Source: Leifsonia sp. Root227 (GTDB taxonomy: Bacteria; Actinomycetota; Actinomycetes; Actinomycetales; Microbacteriaceae). Taken from it: a stretch of DNA of 64,000 nucleotides. Within the stretch, counting starts at the first letter, position 1. Each line of letters begins with the position of its first letter. This document shows, in pieces, positions 7,828 through 15,984 of the stretch. The translations under genes and the position numbers were made by a program. The stretch lies in contig NZ_LMIO01000001.1 in NCBI RefSeq assembly GCF_001428745.1, positions 582,818 to 646,817 of the forward strand, read 5' to 3'. The notes below the pieces were generated by a model. That model ran no database searches, was not told where the DNA came from, and saw only the letters and a program-made list of their open reading frames with translations.

Positions 7828-9599
7828 CGTCCGTCCTCCGTTGTGCTGTTCTGCTGAGCGCTGGTGTCGGAGACGACGCTCACCTGGCTGGATTGGTCGA
7901 CCCGCACGATCGCATCCGCCGTGGTCGACGGGCCGACGACCGTGCTCACGGTGCAGCGGCCGTCGCTGCCAGGAGTGCAGGCGTGCGCGATCGTGTTGCC
8001 GTCCCGGCCCGTGACGTTGACGCCCGTGCCGTCCGTCACGGCCACGATTTTGACGGTCACATCGCCCACGAGGTTGACGTGCGTCTCTCCGCTGCCCTTC
8101 ACCAGGTCGATCACCGGGGTGCCTCTGCCGGAGAGGACCGTGTCGTCGACGCTGATCGTCGTGTCGCCGTACGCCTGGGCGTACTGGCTGCTGCTGGTCG
8201 GCACCAGGAACGCCCCGTCGAAGACGAGCTGCCTGTCGCGCGGCACCCAGGCTGAAACGAGGGTGACGACGGCGAGCAGGATGCCGAGGAAGATGAAGAA
8301 GCCGCTCCTGCGACGCGCGAGCCCCGCGATGAGCACGGCGACGCCGAACACGAACGTCGCGGCGGCGAAGGCGGCGGTCACGCCGTAACCGGACAAGCCG
8401 GTCGTCGGCTCCCATACGGCGGAGACGATCGCGGCGGCCACGAGTGCGAGGCCGATCGTCGCCCAGCCGAACGCTGCGCCGATCCGCGGGTTCGCCGCGC
8501 GGTACGCCCTGCGCTGCGCTGCAGCCTCAGCGGTGGCGACGGAGGCCTGGGCGCGCAGCTCGGCCGCACGCTGCCGCTTGACGGCGCGCATGTCCTCGTC
8601 GAGCCTGGCCTTCCACTGCGCGTGCTCCGCCTGCCAGGCGGCGTGCCTGGCCCGCCAGTCTGCGACGTCCTGCGATGAGGCACCGAGCGTCGGCGCCGGC
8701 GGTTCGGACGGTTCGGCGGTGACGTCCAGGGTCGGTTTGGCCGCCGCGGGGTCGGCGCTCGCCGCCGGGTCGAGGGGGACGATGTCTGCCGCATCCGGCG
8801 CCGCGGCGGTGCTCGGCGTGGCGTTCGTGCTGTCTGTCGAACGCTCCTGCTGCGTGGATGCTCCCGTCGCGTCTGCCGTCCAGACGCCAGGGCCGGGGGC
8901 GCCTGCCGCAGCGCCGGCTCCCGTGGCTGCTCCTGCATCGGAGACCGTGGAGGCAGCGCCGTCTGAGACGGTCGTTGTGGAAGGGCCGGCGGCGGAGGTG
9001 GAGCCGGCGGAGGAGGAGGCGAAGGTGGATCCGTTCTGCCCGGTGCCCGCTCCACGGTTCGTCCCCCACGCATCCCGCCCCCAGTTGCCGCGCACGGCCC
9101 AGACGATCAGGCCGGCGATCAGGGCGAGCACGATCAGCGTCCAGATCACCCGCCCGATCACGTCGCCGAGCGACGGAGAGCCCCAGAAGCCGCCGTTCGC
9201 CCACCAGATCCCCGGCGCCCACGGCAGGAGCGCCAGAAGCGCGAGCACGCCGATGCCGACGATGGCGGGCTGGAAGTCGCCGTCGAACAGCCGCTGCAGG
9301 TGGATGCGGTTCTCCCTGTCCGGAAGGAGCGCCCACGCCGCGGCGTAGATGAGCAGCATCGGGGCGCCGAGGATCGCGGCGACGACCACGATGCCGCGGA
9401 CGATCAGCGGGTCGATGCCGATGCGGTGGGCGACGCCGGCGCAGACGCCGCCGAGCCAGCCGTCTGAACGCGTGATGCCGAGGCCGCGCATCCAGGTGAA
9501 GAAGGTGGTGCCGCGTCCGGCGAGGCCGCTGGCAGGGCCGCCGTAAGGCGCGCCTGGCGTTCCTGGAGAGGGCGGGGTGGTCGAGTCGTGCTGTGACAT
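7824..9599 (-). CDS. PspC-domain membrane protein with long linker
   Basis: The 591-residue protein has a PspC domain at about residues 38-90 (DGWLGGVCAGVAHRIGID, then a membrane helix) and a second and third helix to about 165. A 170-residue Ala/Ser/Thr/Pro-rich low-complexity region follows, then a short charged segment with coiled-coil character (about 345-400), three or four more helices, and a C-terminal extracytoplasmic beta-rich domain of about 130 residues that resembles adhesin-like or toast-rack stress proteins. The frame is open far upstream, but the ATG at 9599 is the only start with signals: AGGA 7 nt upstream, or CAGGAT as a leaderless -10. It is divergent from a PspC-containing histidine kinase, which points to an envelope-stress role. 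Confidence 0.8.
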   Translation of the reverse strand: MSQHDSTTPPSPGTPGAPYGGPASGLAGRGTTFFTWMRGLGITRSDGWLGGVCAGVAHRIGIDPLIVRGIVVVAAILGAPMLLIYAAAWALLPDRENRIHLQRLFDGDFQPAIVGIGVLALLALLPWAPGIWWANGGFWGSPSLGDVIGRVIWTLIVLALIAGLIVWAVRGNWGRDAWGTNRGAGTGQNGSTFASSSAGSTSAAGPSTTTVSDGAASTVSDAGAATGAGAAAGAPGPGVWTADATGASTQQERSTDSTNATPSTAAAPDAADIVPLDPAASADPAAAKPTLDVTAEPSEPPAPTLGASSQDVADWRARHAAWQAEHAQWKARLDEDMRAVKRQRAAELRAQASVATAEAAAQRRAYRAANPRIGAAFGWATIGLALVAAAIVSAVWEPTTGLSGYGVTAAFAAATFVFGVAVLIAGLARRRSGFFIFLGILLAVVTLVSAWVPRDRQLVFDGAFLVPTSSSQYAQAYGDTTISVDDTVLSGRGTPVIDLVKGSGETHVNLVGDVTVKIVAVTDGTGVNVTGRDGNTIAHACTPGSDGRCTVSTVVGPSTTADAIVRVDQSSQVSVVSDTSAQQNSTTEDGR

Positions 9600-9713
9600 G
9601 CTTCGATCCTGGCGCGGCCCGGATGGGCGCCGGTATCGGGTATCACCCTGAGTCGTCCCTGATTCGCGGCGCCCGGGGTGTCGGGGATGAGCGGAGTCTG
9701 CTTGGATTTCACC

Positions 9714-10931
9714 GTGACCGACACGTTCGCGCCTGGAAGCGCTCCAGCCGCCCGCCCTCCGCGGGTGCCGCTGGCGCGCCCGCGGATATGCGAGCTGAGC
9801 GGGGTGAGCGTCGCGCTCGCCGACCACCTGGGTTGGCCGGTCACGATGGTGCGCTGGCTGTTCGTGGCCCTCGGTCTCGTCGGCGGAGCGGGCGCGCTCC
9901 TCTATCTGTGGCTGTGGGCGCTCACCCCGCTGCGCCCTGCGACAGCGGCCGACCCGCAGGAGCAGGTGGTGCGTCGCATCCCCGTTTCCTGGCTGCTGCT
10001 CGGGGCCTCGGGGGTCGCCGGAGTCGCGGCGGTGGCGCTCGCCGCTGTCGGATCGTCTCCGTTCGGGCTGCTCGCGGCGATCGGTGCGAGCATCCTGTTC
10101 GCAGTGGCCTGCGTCGCCTGGGACCAGCTCGTCGACATCGGGGACGTCGCCCGCGGCCCTGCCACCTCGCGCACGCTGCGCATTGCGGCCGGCGCGTTCC
10201 TGGTGGTGATCGCCGTCGCGCTGAGCTCGCTTGTCGACAGGGCGGGCACCGGCTGGCTGTGGCTCGGGATCATCGCGTCCACATTCGCGGGAGCCGCCGT
10301 ACTTGTCGGACCGTGGGCGCTCCGGCTGTGGCGTGAGCTGATCGCCGAACGAACGGCGCGCATCAAGGAGGAGCAGCGCGCGGAGATCGCGGCGCACCTC
10401 CACGACTCCGTGCTGCAGACGCTCGCGCTCATCCAGAACAGGGCAGGTGCGTCGAGCGAGGTCGCCCGCATCGCCCGCGCCCAGGAGCGCGAACTGCGCG
10501 AGTGGCTGTACGCGGACGCAGGCGACGACAGGGATGCGCAGGTCCGCGACCTCGCCTCCGACCTGCGGGCCGCGGCCGCTTCCCTCGAGATCGACCACGC
10601 CGTGCACTTCGACGTCGTCGCCGTCGGCGAGCCGGTCGAGCACGCGCCGTCCGAGCTCGCCGCCGCTGCCAGGGAGGCCATGCTGAACGCGGCTCGCCAC
10701 GCAGGAGGCGAGGTCTCCGTCTACGTCGAGAGTCGCGCAGGCGGGGTGGACGTGTTCGTCAGAGACCGCGGCCACGGCTTCGACGTCGACGCGCTGCCGG
10801 AGGGCAGGCTTGGCGTTCGGGAGTCGATCATCGGCCGGATGCGCAGGGCGGGCGGACACGCGACCGTCACCTCGCGCGAGACAGGCACGGAAGTCCAGCT
10901 CAGCATCGAGTACGCGAACGAGGCACCATGA
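9714..10931 (+). CDS. PspC-domain sensor histidine kinase (LiaS/DesK type)
   Basis: The 405-residue protein starts with a PspC-like segment (RICELSGVSVALADHLGWPV, about 23-42). Four to five membrane helices run to about residue 205. A HisKA_3 dimerisation helix carries the phospho-acceptor His230 in AHLHDSVLQTLALIQ, and a HATPase_c domain has the N-box EAMLNAARHAGG and G-box DRGHGFD. I chose the GTG at 9714 because TTGGAT lies exactly 6 nt before it, the leaderless spacing seen elsewhere here. GTG 9678 and ATG 9687 are upstream alternatives. It overlaps its response regulator as ATGA. The signal is probably envelope stress. Confidence 0.9.
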   Translation: MTDTFAPGSAPAARPPRVPLARPRICELSGVSVALADHLGWPVTMVRWLFVALGLVGGAGALLYLWLWALTPLRPATAADPQEQVVRRIPVSWLLLGASGVAGVAAVALAAVGSSPFGLLAAIGASILFAVACVAWDQLVDIGDVARGPATSRTLRIAAGAFLVVIAVALSSLVDRAGTGWLWLGIIASTFAGAAVLVGPWALRLWRELIAERTARIKEEQRAEIAAHLHDSVLQTLALIQNRAGASSEVARIARAQERELREWLYADAGDDRDAQVRDLASDLRAAAASLEIDHAVHFDVVAVGEPVEHAPSELAAAAREAMLNAARHAGGEVSVYVESRAGGVDVFVRDRGHGFDVDALPEGRLGVRESIIGRMRRAGGHATVTSRETGTEVQLSIEYANEAP

Positions 10932-11677
10932 CAGACCACCAGAACGACGCACAGGATGCCGCATCCACCGCACCCGCAGCGGATGCCGCGGCCGACCGAT
11001 CGGACGCACCCACCGCATCCACCCCGGCCCCGATCACCGTCGTGATCGTCGACGATCACTCCATCTTTCGGTCCGGCCTGCGCGCCGACCTCGACCACAG
11101 ACTCACCGTGGTCGGCGAGGCCGCCGACGTGGATGCGGCGGTCGCGGTCATCCTGGCCACCCGCCCCTCCGTCGTCCTCCTCGACGTTCACCTGCCTGGC
11201 GGCGCGGGCGGCGGGGGAGCCGAAGTGGTTCGGAAGACCATCGCCGAGTGCCAGGACACCCGTTTCCTCGCCCTGAGCGTCTCCGACGCTGCAGAGGACG
11301 TGGTCGGCGTCATCCGGGCCGGCGCCCGCGGTTACCTCACCAAGGGAAGCTCCGGCGGCCAGGTGAGCGACGCCGTGGTCGGCGTCGCGGGAGGGGACGC
11401 CGTGTTCTCACCGCGCCTGGCCGGTTTCGTGCTCGACGCCTTCGGGGCGGCAGCCGGGGAGCAGGCGGAGTCCACGGACGAACTCGACAGACTGTCTGCG
11501 CGCGAGCGCGAGGTGATGCGCCTCATCGCCCGCGGGTACTCGTACAAGGAGGTCGCTGCCGACCTGTTCATCTCGATCAAGACCGTCGAGACCCACGTCT
11601 CCGCTGTGCTGCGCAAGCTGCAGCTCTCGTCCCGCCACGAGCTCACGGCGTGGGCACTGGAGCGGAAGCTGCTCTAG
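10928..11677 (+). CDS. LuxR/NarL-family response regulator
   Basis: The 249-residue protein has a 35-residue Ala/Asp-rich N-terminal extension, then a receiver domain with the acidic pair Asp42-Asp43 and phospho-acceptor Asp86 in LLDVHLPGG, a short linker, and a LuxR helix-turn-helix (about 185-249, [20 protein letters not shown]). It is the partner of the overlapping histidine kinase. Its TAG stop shares the tetranucleotide CTAG with the stop of the convergent aminotransferase gene, so there is no room for a terminator between them. A probable target is the divergent PspC gene, by analogy with LiaRS systems. Confidence 0.92.
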   Translation: MTDHQNDAQDAASTAPAADAAADRSDAPTASTPAPITVVIVDDHSIFRSGLRADLDHRLTVVGEAADVDAAVAVILATRPSVVLLDVHLPGGAGGGGAEVVRKTIAECQDTRFLALSVSDAAEDVVGVIRAGARGYLTKGSSGGQVSDAVVGVAGGDAVFSPRLAGFVLDAFGAAAGEQAESTDELDRLSAREREVMRLIARGYSYKEVAADLFISIKTVETHVSAVLRKLQLSSRHELTAWALERKLL

Positions 11678-12888
11678 GCACCGTCCGGCGAGGCGAACAG
11701 GCGCTGCATCCTGCGCACGCCTTCGAGCAGTTCGTCGTCGCCGAGGGCGTACGACAGCCGTAGGTAGCCGGACGGCCCGAACGCCTCGCCCGGCACCGTC
11801 GCGACCTCCGCCTGCTCCAGGATGAGGTCGGCCAGCTCGAGGGATGTGGTCGGCGTAACGCCGCCCCAGGTGCGACCGAGCAGCCCGGAGACGTCAGGGT
11901 AGACGTAGAAGGCGCCCTGCGGGGTCGGGGTGACGATGCCGTCGATCGCATTCAACTCCGCCACGATCGTGCGGCGGCGACGGTCGAACGCAAGCCGCAT
12001 CTGCTCCTCCGGCTCCTGCGTGCCCGTGAGGGCTTCGAGGGCGGCGCGCTGCGAGATGTTGGAGACGTTCGATGACAGGTGCGACTGCAGGTTGGCCGCT
12101 GCGGCGATGATGTCGGATGGGCCGACCATCCAGCCCACCCGCCAGCCGGTCATCGCGTACGTCTTGGCGACGCCGTTGACCAGGATCGTGCGGTCCGCGA
12201 GCGATGGGACGGCCTCGACGATCGAGACGGCCTTCACGCCGTCGTACGTGAGGTTCTGGTAGATTTCGTCCGCGATCACGAACAGGCCGTTCTCGTCGGC
12301 CCAGCGCCCGATCTCCTCGACCTGCTCCGGCGAGTACACGGCGCCCGTCGGGTTGGACGGGGAGACGAAGAGCAGCACTTTGGTGCGGTCGGTGCGGGCG
12401 GCCTCGAGCTGGTCGACGGTCACGAGGTAGCCCTGGTCCGCCCCGGCGAAGACGTCCACCTGCACGCCCCCCGCGAGTTTGATGGCCTCTGGGTACGTGG
12501 TCCAGTACGGGGTCGGGACGAGCACCTCGTCGCCGGGGTCGAGCAGCGTGGCGAAGGCCTGGTAGACGGCCTGCTTCCCTCCGTTGGTGACGACGACACG
12601 GGATGCGGGCACCTCCAGCCCGGAGTCCCGCCGCGTCTTCTCCGCGATGGCCTCGCGCAGCTCGGGGAGACCCGCCGCCGGCGTGTACCGGTAGTTGCGG
12701 GGATCGTTCACAGCCGCGACGGCCGCGTCCACGATGTTCTGCGGCGTGACGAAGTCCGGCTCTCCCGCTGCGTAGCTGATCACGGGGCGGCCCTGCGCCT
12801 TGAGTGCCTTCGCCTTCGCATCCACCTTGAGCGTCGCCGATTCGGCGATGGATGCGATCCGTCTGGAAATGCGCTGCTGTGCGGTCAC
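11674..12888 (-). CDS. aspC: Aspartate (class I/II) aminotransferase
   Basis: The 404-residue fold-type I PLP enzyme carries [12 protein letters not shown] near the N-terminus and the [14 protein letters not shown] substrate loop ([10 protein letters not shown]). The [28 protein letters not shown] and [16 protein letters not shown] blocks follow, the last with the PLP-binding Lys, and then a C-terminal [11 protein letters not shown]rg. It moves amino groups between aspartate or other amino acids and 2-oxoglutarate. The frame is open for 29 codons upstream, but GTG 12888 matches the family start and lies 8 nt after TAAAGT (12897-12902), so it is probably leaderless. The position next to trnW-secE-nusG is conserved in actinobacteria. 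The exact substrate range is not decided by the sequence. Confidence 0.9.
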   Translation of the reverse strand: MTAQQRISRRIASIAESATLKVDAKAKALKAQGRPVISYAAGEPDFVTPQNIVDAAVAAVNDPRNYRYTPAAGLPELREAIAEKTRRDSGLEVPASRVVVTNGGKQAVYQAFATLLDPGDEVLVPTPYWTTYPEAIKLAGGVQVDVFAGADQGYLVTVDQLEAARTDRTKVLLFVSPSNPTGAVYSPEQVEEIGRWADENGLFVIADEIYQNLTYDGVKAVSIVEAVPSLADRTILVNGVAKTYAMTGWRVGWMVGPSDIIAAAANLQSHLSSNVSNISQRAALEALTGTQEPEEQMRLAFDRRRRTIVAELNAIDGIVTPTPQGAFYVYPDVSGLLGRTWGGVTPTTSLELADLILEQAEVATVPGEAFGPSGYLRLSYALGDDELLEGVRRMQRLFASPDGA

Positions 12889-13082
12889 GGGGCCCAACTT
12901 TACAGTGCGGTCCACGTCACATACACTTGGTCGCGGTAGTTGAAATCTGCCAAGCTTTTTTGCGCCCTTTTTCACTTGAGGACGGTCGGCGGAACTGCCT
13001 CGCTCGCTGAGGAATCTCCGAGCGTGATCGGCTAGCCTTGGTCGAGAAGGTGCGCGGGAAGGCTACGCGATTTCGCTTTCAT

Positions 13083-13155
13083 AGGGCGGTGGCTCAATTG
13101 GTAGAGCAGCGGTCTCCAAAACCGCAGGTTGCAGGTTCGAGTCCTGTCCGCCCTG
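13083..13155 (+). tRNA. tRNA-Trp (CCA anticodon)
   Basis: A complete cloverleaf is visible. The acceptor AGGGCGG (13083-13089) pairs with CCGCCCT (13148-13154), with G as discriminator. The anticodon stem GCGGT/ACCGC encloses the loop CTCCAAA with anticodon CCA at 13116-13118, and the T arm has GGTTCGAGTCC. The CCA tail is not encoded. The location just upstream of secE is the usual actinobacterial position of trpT. Confidence 0.97.
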
Positions 13156-13198
13156 CAAGTCGTCGCTTCAGGTGGCGACCCACGAAAGGTGTAACAAG

Positions 13199-13471
13199 GT
13201 GGCCCGAAAAGTTATCGACGAGCCGAGCGAGGAAATCGTCGCCAACGCGAAGAAGGACCGCGCCGCAAAGCGTGGACCCTTCGCACGGATCGCTCTGTTC
13301 ATCCGCCAGGTCATCGGCGAACTGAAGAAGGTCGTCACCCCGACGCGCAAGGAACTCCTGAGCTACACCGGAGTCGTGCTCGTCTTCGTGGTGATCATGA
13401 TGGCGCTCGTGTCCCTGCTCGACTGGATCTTCGGACTCGGTGTCGTCTGGGTCTTCGGAAACCCGTCCTGA
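13199..13471 (+). CDS. secE: Preprotein translocase subunit SecE
   Basis: The 90-residue protein has an acidic/basic N-terminal 30 residues, the conserved amphipathic segment FIRQVIGELKKVVTPTRKEL (residues 36-55), then a single membrane helix (about 60-82). SecE clamps the SecY channel. I chose the GTG at 13199, preceded by AAAGG. The frame extends upstream into the region just after the tRNA, but those codons are not SecE-like. It is first of secE-nusG-rplK-rplA. Confidence 0.94.
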   Translation: MARKVIDEPSEEIVANAKKDRAAKRGPFARIALFIRQVIGELKKVVTPTRKELLSYTGVVLVFVVIMMALVSLLDWIFGLGVVWVFGNPS

Positions 13472-13540
13472 ACCCTCGCCGACGTCACGGCCTTCCCGAG
13501 AGCCGCGTGACCGGCTACCGACAGAAATGGAATGAATTCA

Positions 13541-14461
13541 GTGTCTGAGACAAATCGCGACGACGTGGACTGGGCGACCGCAGCCGAGCAGTCCTCCGAA
13601 GACGATGAGGCGCAGACCGGCAACGTTCTGGCCAGCGAAGAGGAGTCGGTCGACGCAGCGGAGCACGAAGCCCTGCACGTCGTCGCAGAGGACGGAACCG
13701 AGATCGACCTGGATGCGGTCCTCGACGCGATGGCGGAGGCCGTCGACCCCGAGGCCGACCGCGCCGTGGACGAGGCCCTCGAGGTCGACGACGACCAGGA
13801 GGCGGAAGCCGCCGTCGAGGCCGTCGAAGACGAGGACGAGGCAGCGACGGACCCGTACGAGGAGTTCCGCGCCGAGCTGCGCAGCAAGATCGGCAAGTGG
13901 TACGTCATCCACTCGTACGCCGGTTTCGAGCGCCGCGTGAAGTCGAACATCGAGAACCGCATGGTCTCCATGAACATGGAGGACTTCATCTTCGAGGTCC
14001 AGGTTCCGATGGAAGACGTGGTCGAGATCAAGAACGGCCAGCGCAAGATGGTCAACCGCGTGCGCATCCCCGGCTACGTGCTCGTGCGCATGGACCTCAA
14101 CGAGGACAGCTGGTCCGTCGTGCGGCACACGCCCGGCGTCACCGGCTTCGTCGGCAACGCGCACAACCCGACGCCCCTGCGCTTCGAAGAAGCATTCTCG
14201 ATGCTGAAGAGCCTCGTGCAGATCGAGGCGGCTCCGGCGAAGGGCGCGGCGAAGGGCCAGAAGGCCGCTCAGCGCGTCATCCCCGCAGAGGTCGACTTCG
14301 AGATCGGCGAGACCATCACGATCAAGGAAGGCTCGTTCGCGGGCCTGCCCGGTTCGATCAGCGAGATCAAGCCGGAGAGCGGCAAGCTCACCGTCCTCGT
14401 CTCCCTGTTCGAGCGCGAGACCCCGGTCGAGCTCAGCTTCGACCAGGTCACCAAGCTCTGA
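13541..14461 (+). CDS. nusG: Transcription termination/antitermination factor NusG
   Basis: About 306 residues. The first 110 are a strongly acidic, low-complexity extension typical of actinobacterial NusG. The NGN domain follows (KWYVIHSYAGFERRVKSNIE, then VRIPGYVLVRMDL and VRHTPGVTGFVG) and the C-terminal KOW domain (GETITIKEGSFAGLPGSISE). It binds RNA polymerase and couples to NusE or Rho. I prefer GTG 13541 because a GGA motif lies 9 nt upstream. ATG 13532, three codons earlier, is the alternative. Confidence 0.95.
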   Translation: MSETNRDDVDWATAAEQSSEDDEAQTGNVLASEEESVDAAEHEALHVVAEDGTEIDLDAVLDAMAEAVDPEADRAVDEALEVDDDQEAEAAVEAVEDEDEAATDPYEEFRAELRSKIGKWYVIHSYAGFERRVKSNIENRMVSMNMEDFIFEVQVPMEDVVEIKNGQRKMVNRVRIPGYVLVRMDLNEDSWSVVRHTPGVTGFVGNAHNPTPLRFEEAFSMLKSLVQIEAAPAKGAAKGQKAAQRVIPAEVDFEIGETITIKEGSFAGLPGSISEIKPESGKLTVLVSLFERETPVELSFDQVTKL

Positions 14462-14580
14462 TCGACGAGAGCCCCAAGCACCCAGTTTTCTAGAACACCG
14501 GATCTCGGAAAGGCCGAGAAACCGGGAGAGCCGTTCAGGATCGCATCCCGAACGCTCGAATACACAAAGAAGGAAGAAAC
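14462..14580 (+). promoter_or_regulatory. rplK leader region with two hairpins
   Basis: The 119-bp gap between nusG and rplK can form CCGGATCTCGG/CCGAGAAACCGG (14498-14526) and GTTC-GGAT/ATCC-GAAC (14533-14553). AAGGAAG then provides the rplK ribosome site. This could be a control element or the boundary of a separate rplK promoter. I do not recognise a specific known leader. Confidence 0.35.
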
Positions 14581-15012
14581 ATGGCACCGAAGAAAAAGGT
14601 CACTGGTCTGATCAAGCTTCAGATCAACGCCGGCGCCGCCAACCCCGCACCGCCGATCGGTCCGGCGCTGGGTCAGCACGGCGTCAACATCATGGAGTTC
14701 TGCAAGGCGTACAACGCGGCGACCGAGTCGCAGCGTGGCAACGTCATCCCGGTGGAGATCACCGTCTACGAGGACCGTTCGTTCACGTTCGTCCTCAAGA
14801 CGCCGCCGGCCGCTGAGCTCATCAAGAAGGCCGCAGGCGTCCCCAAGGGCTCCGGCGTCCCGCACACCACCAAGGTCGGCAAGCTGACCCAGGAGCAGGT
14901 GCGCGCGATCGCCGAGCAGAAGATGGTCGACCTGAACGCGAACGACATCGACGCAGCGTCGAAGATCATCGCAGGCACCGCCCGTTCGATGGGCATCACG
15001 GTCGAGGCGTAA
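14581..15012 (+). CDS. rplK: 50S ribosomal protein L11
   Basis: The 143-residue protein has the family N-terminus ([20 protein letters not shown]), [20 protein letters not shown], the linker [18 protein letters not shown] and the C-terminal rRNA-binding domain with [12 protein letters not shown]11 forms the GTPase-associated centre on 23S rRNA. AAGGAAG precedes the ATG. It is cotranscribed with rplA 74 bp downstream. Confidence 0.98.
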   Translation: MAPKKKVTGLIKLQINAGAANPAPPIGPALGQHGVNIMEFCKAYNAATESQRGNVIPVEITVYEDRSFTFVLKTPPAAELIKKAAGVPKGSGVPHTTKVGKLTQEQVRAIAEQKMVDLNANDIDAASKIIAGTARSMGITVEA

Positions 15013-15086
15013 GCCCTCGTCCTTCACAGACACATCCGTGGCAGAGCCGGCCAGGCTCGCACCACATTCTCGACAGGAGAAACCAC

Positions 15087-15776
15087 ATGGCACAGAAGTC
15101 AAAGGCCTACCGGGCCGCGGCCGAGAAGATCGAGGCCGGAAAGTTCTACACCCCCACCGAGGCCGTCACGCTGGCGCGTGAGACCGGCTCGAGCAAGTTC
15201 AACTCGACCGTCGAGGTCGCGCTGAAGCTCGGCGTCGACCCGCGCAAGGCGGACCAGATGGTCCGCGGTACCGTCATTCTTCCTCACGGTACCGGCAAGA
15301 CCGCGCGCGTCATCGTGTTCGCGACGGGTCCGGCCGCCGAGGCTGCGATCGCCGCAGGCGCTGACGAGGTCGGCGGCGCCGAGCTCATCGAGAAGGTCGC
15401 CGGTGGATACACCGACTTCGACTCGGCCGTCTCCACCCCGGAGCTCATGGGCCAGGTCGGCCGTCTCGGTAAGGTGCTCGGCCCGCGTGGCCTCATGCCG
15501 AACCCTAAGACCGGCACGGTGACCCCGGACGTGGCCAAGGCCGTTTCCGACATCAAGGGTGGAAAGATCGAGTTCCGCGTCGACAAGCACGCCAACGTGC
15601 ACTTCGTCGTGGGCAAGGCGGCCTTCACCGCGGAGCAGCTCGACGAGAACATCAAGGCTGCGCTCGAGGAGATCATGCGTCTCAAGCCGTCCTCCTCGAA
15701 GGGCCGTTACGTGCAGAAGGGCGCCGTGTCGACCACGTTCGGCCCCGGCATCCCGCTGGACGTCAACGCCATCTAA
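15087..15776 (+). CDS. rplA: 50S ribosomal protein L1
   Basis: The 229-residue protein has the L1 signatures [34 protein letters not shown], the central domain with [15 protein letters not shown], and the C-terminal [19 protein letters not shown]1 builds the E-site stalk and commonly feeds back on its own mRNA. AGGAGA lies upstream of the ATG. A strong terminator follows, so in this genome rplKA is a closed unit physically separated from rplJL. Confidence 0.98.
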   Translation: MAQKSKAYRAAAEKIEAGKFYTPTEAVTLARETGSSKFNSTVEVALKLGVDPRKADQMVRGTVILPHGTGKTARVIVFATGPAAEAAIAAGADEVGGAELIEKVAGGYTDFDSAVSTPELMGQVGRLGKVLGPRGLMPNPKTGTVTPDVAKAVSDIKGGKIEFRVDKHANVHFVVGKAAFTAEQLDENIKAALEEIMRLKPSSSKGRYVQKGAVSTTFGPGIPLDVNAI

Positions 15777-15794
15777 GCAGGCTCGTTTTGTTCG

Positions 15795-15830
15795 AAAAGG
15801 TCGTCTCCGGTTTCCGGAGGCGGCCTTTTC
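15795..15830 (+). terminator. Terminator after rplA
   Basis: AAAAGGTCGTCTCCGG (15795-15810) pairs along its whole length, with two G-U pairs, with CCGGAGGCGGCCTTTT (15814-15829) across a TTT loop. The 3' end of the stem is the T tract. Confidence 0.9.
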
Positions 15831-15886
15831 TGCGTGCGCGAGCTGTTCTGCGCTGAGAATTCTTCAGTCGTGTAAAAGAATGCAAC

Positions 15887-15933
15887 AGAACTGTCTACCC
15901 CTCTTGTGGCGGTAGAACTGTGGGGTCTACTCT
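15887..15933 (+). promoter_or_regulatory. Promoter/operator region of the S53 protease gene
   Basis: AGAACTGT occurs twice (15887-15894 and 15914-15921), 27 bp apart. CTACCCC follows the first copy and GGGGTCTAC the second, forming an inverted pair. TACTCT (15928-15933) is a plausible -10, giving a leader of about 45 nt. The repeats would flank or cover the -35 and may bind a regulator. Confidence 0.4.
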
Positions 15934-15984
15934 CGCGATTGGCGCGCGTCGCGCGCCGCTCACTGTCGAGTAAGGATCAACTTC

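Noticed and set aside
13038..13325. 95-codon ORF overlapping tRNA-Trp and secE
   Set aside because: It runs straight through a complete tRNA gene in a different frame from secE.
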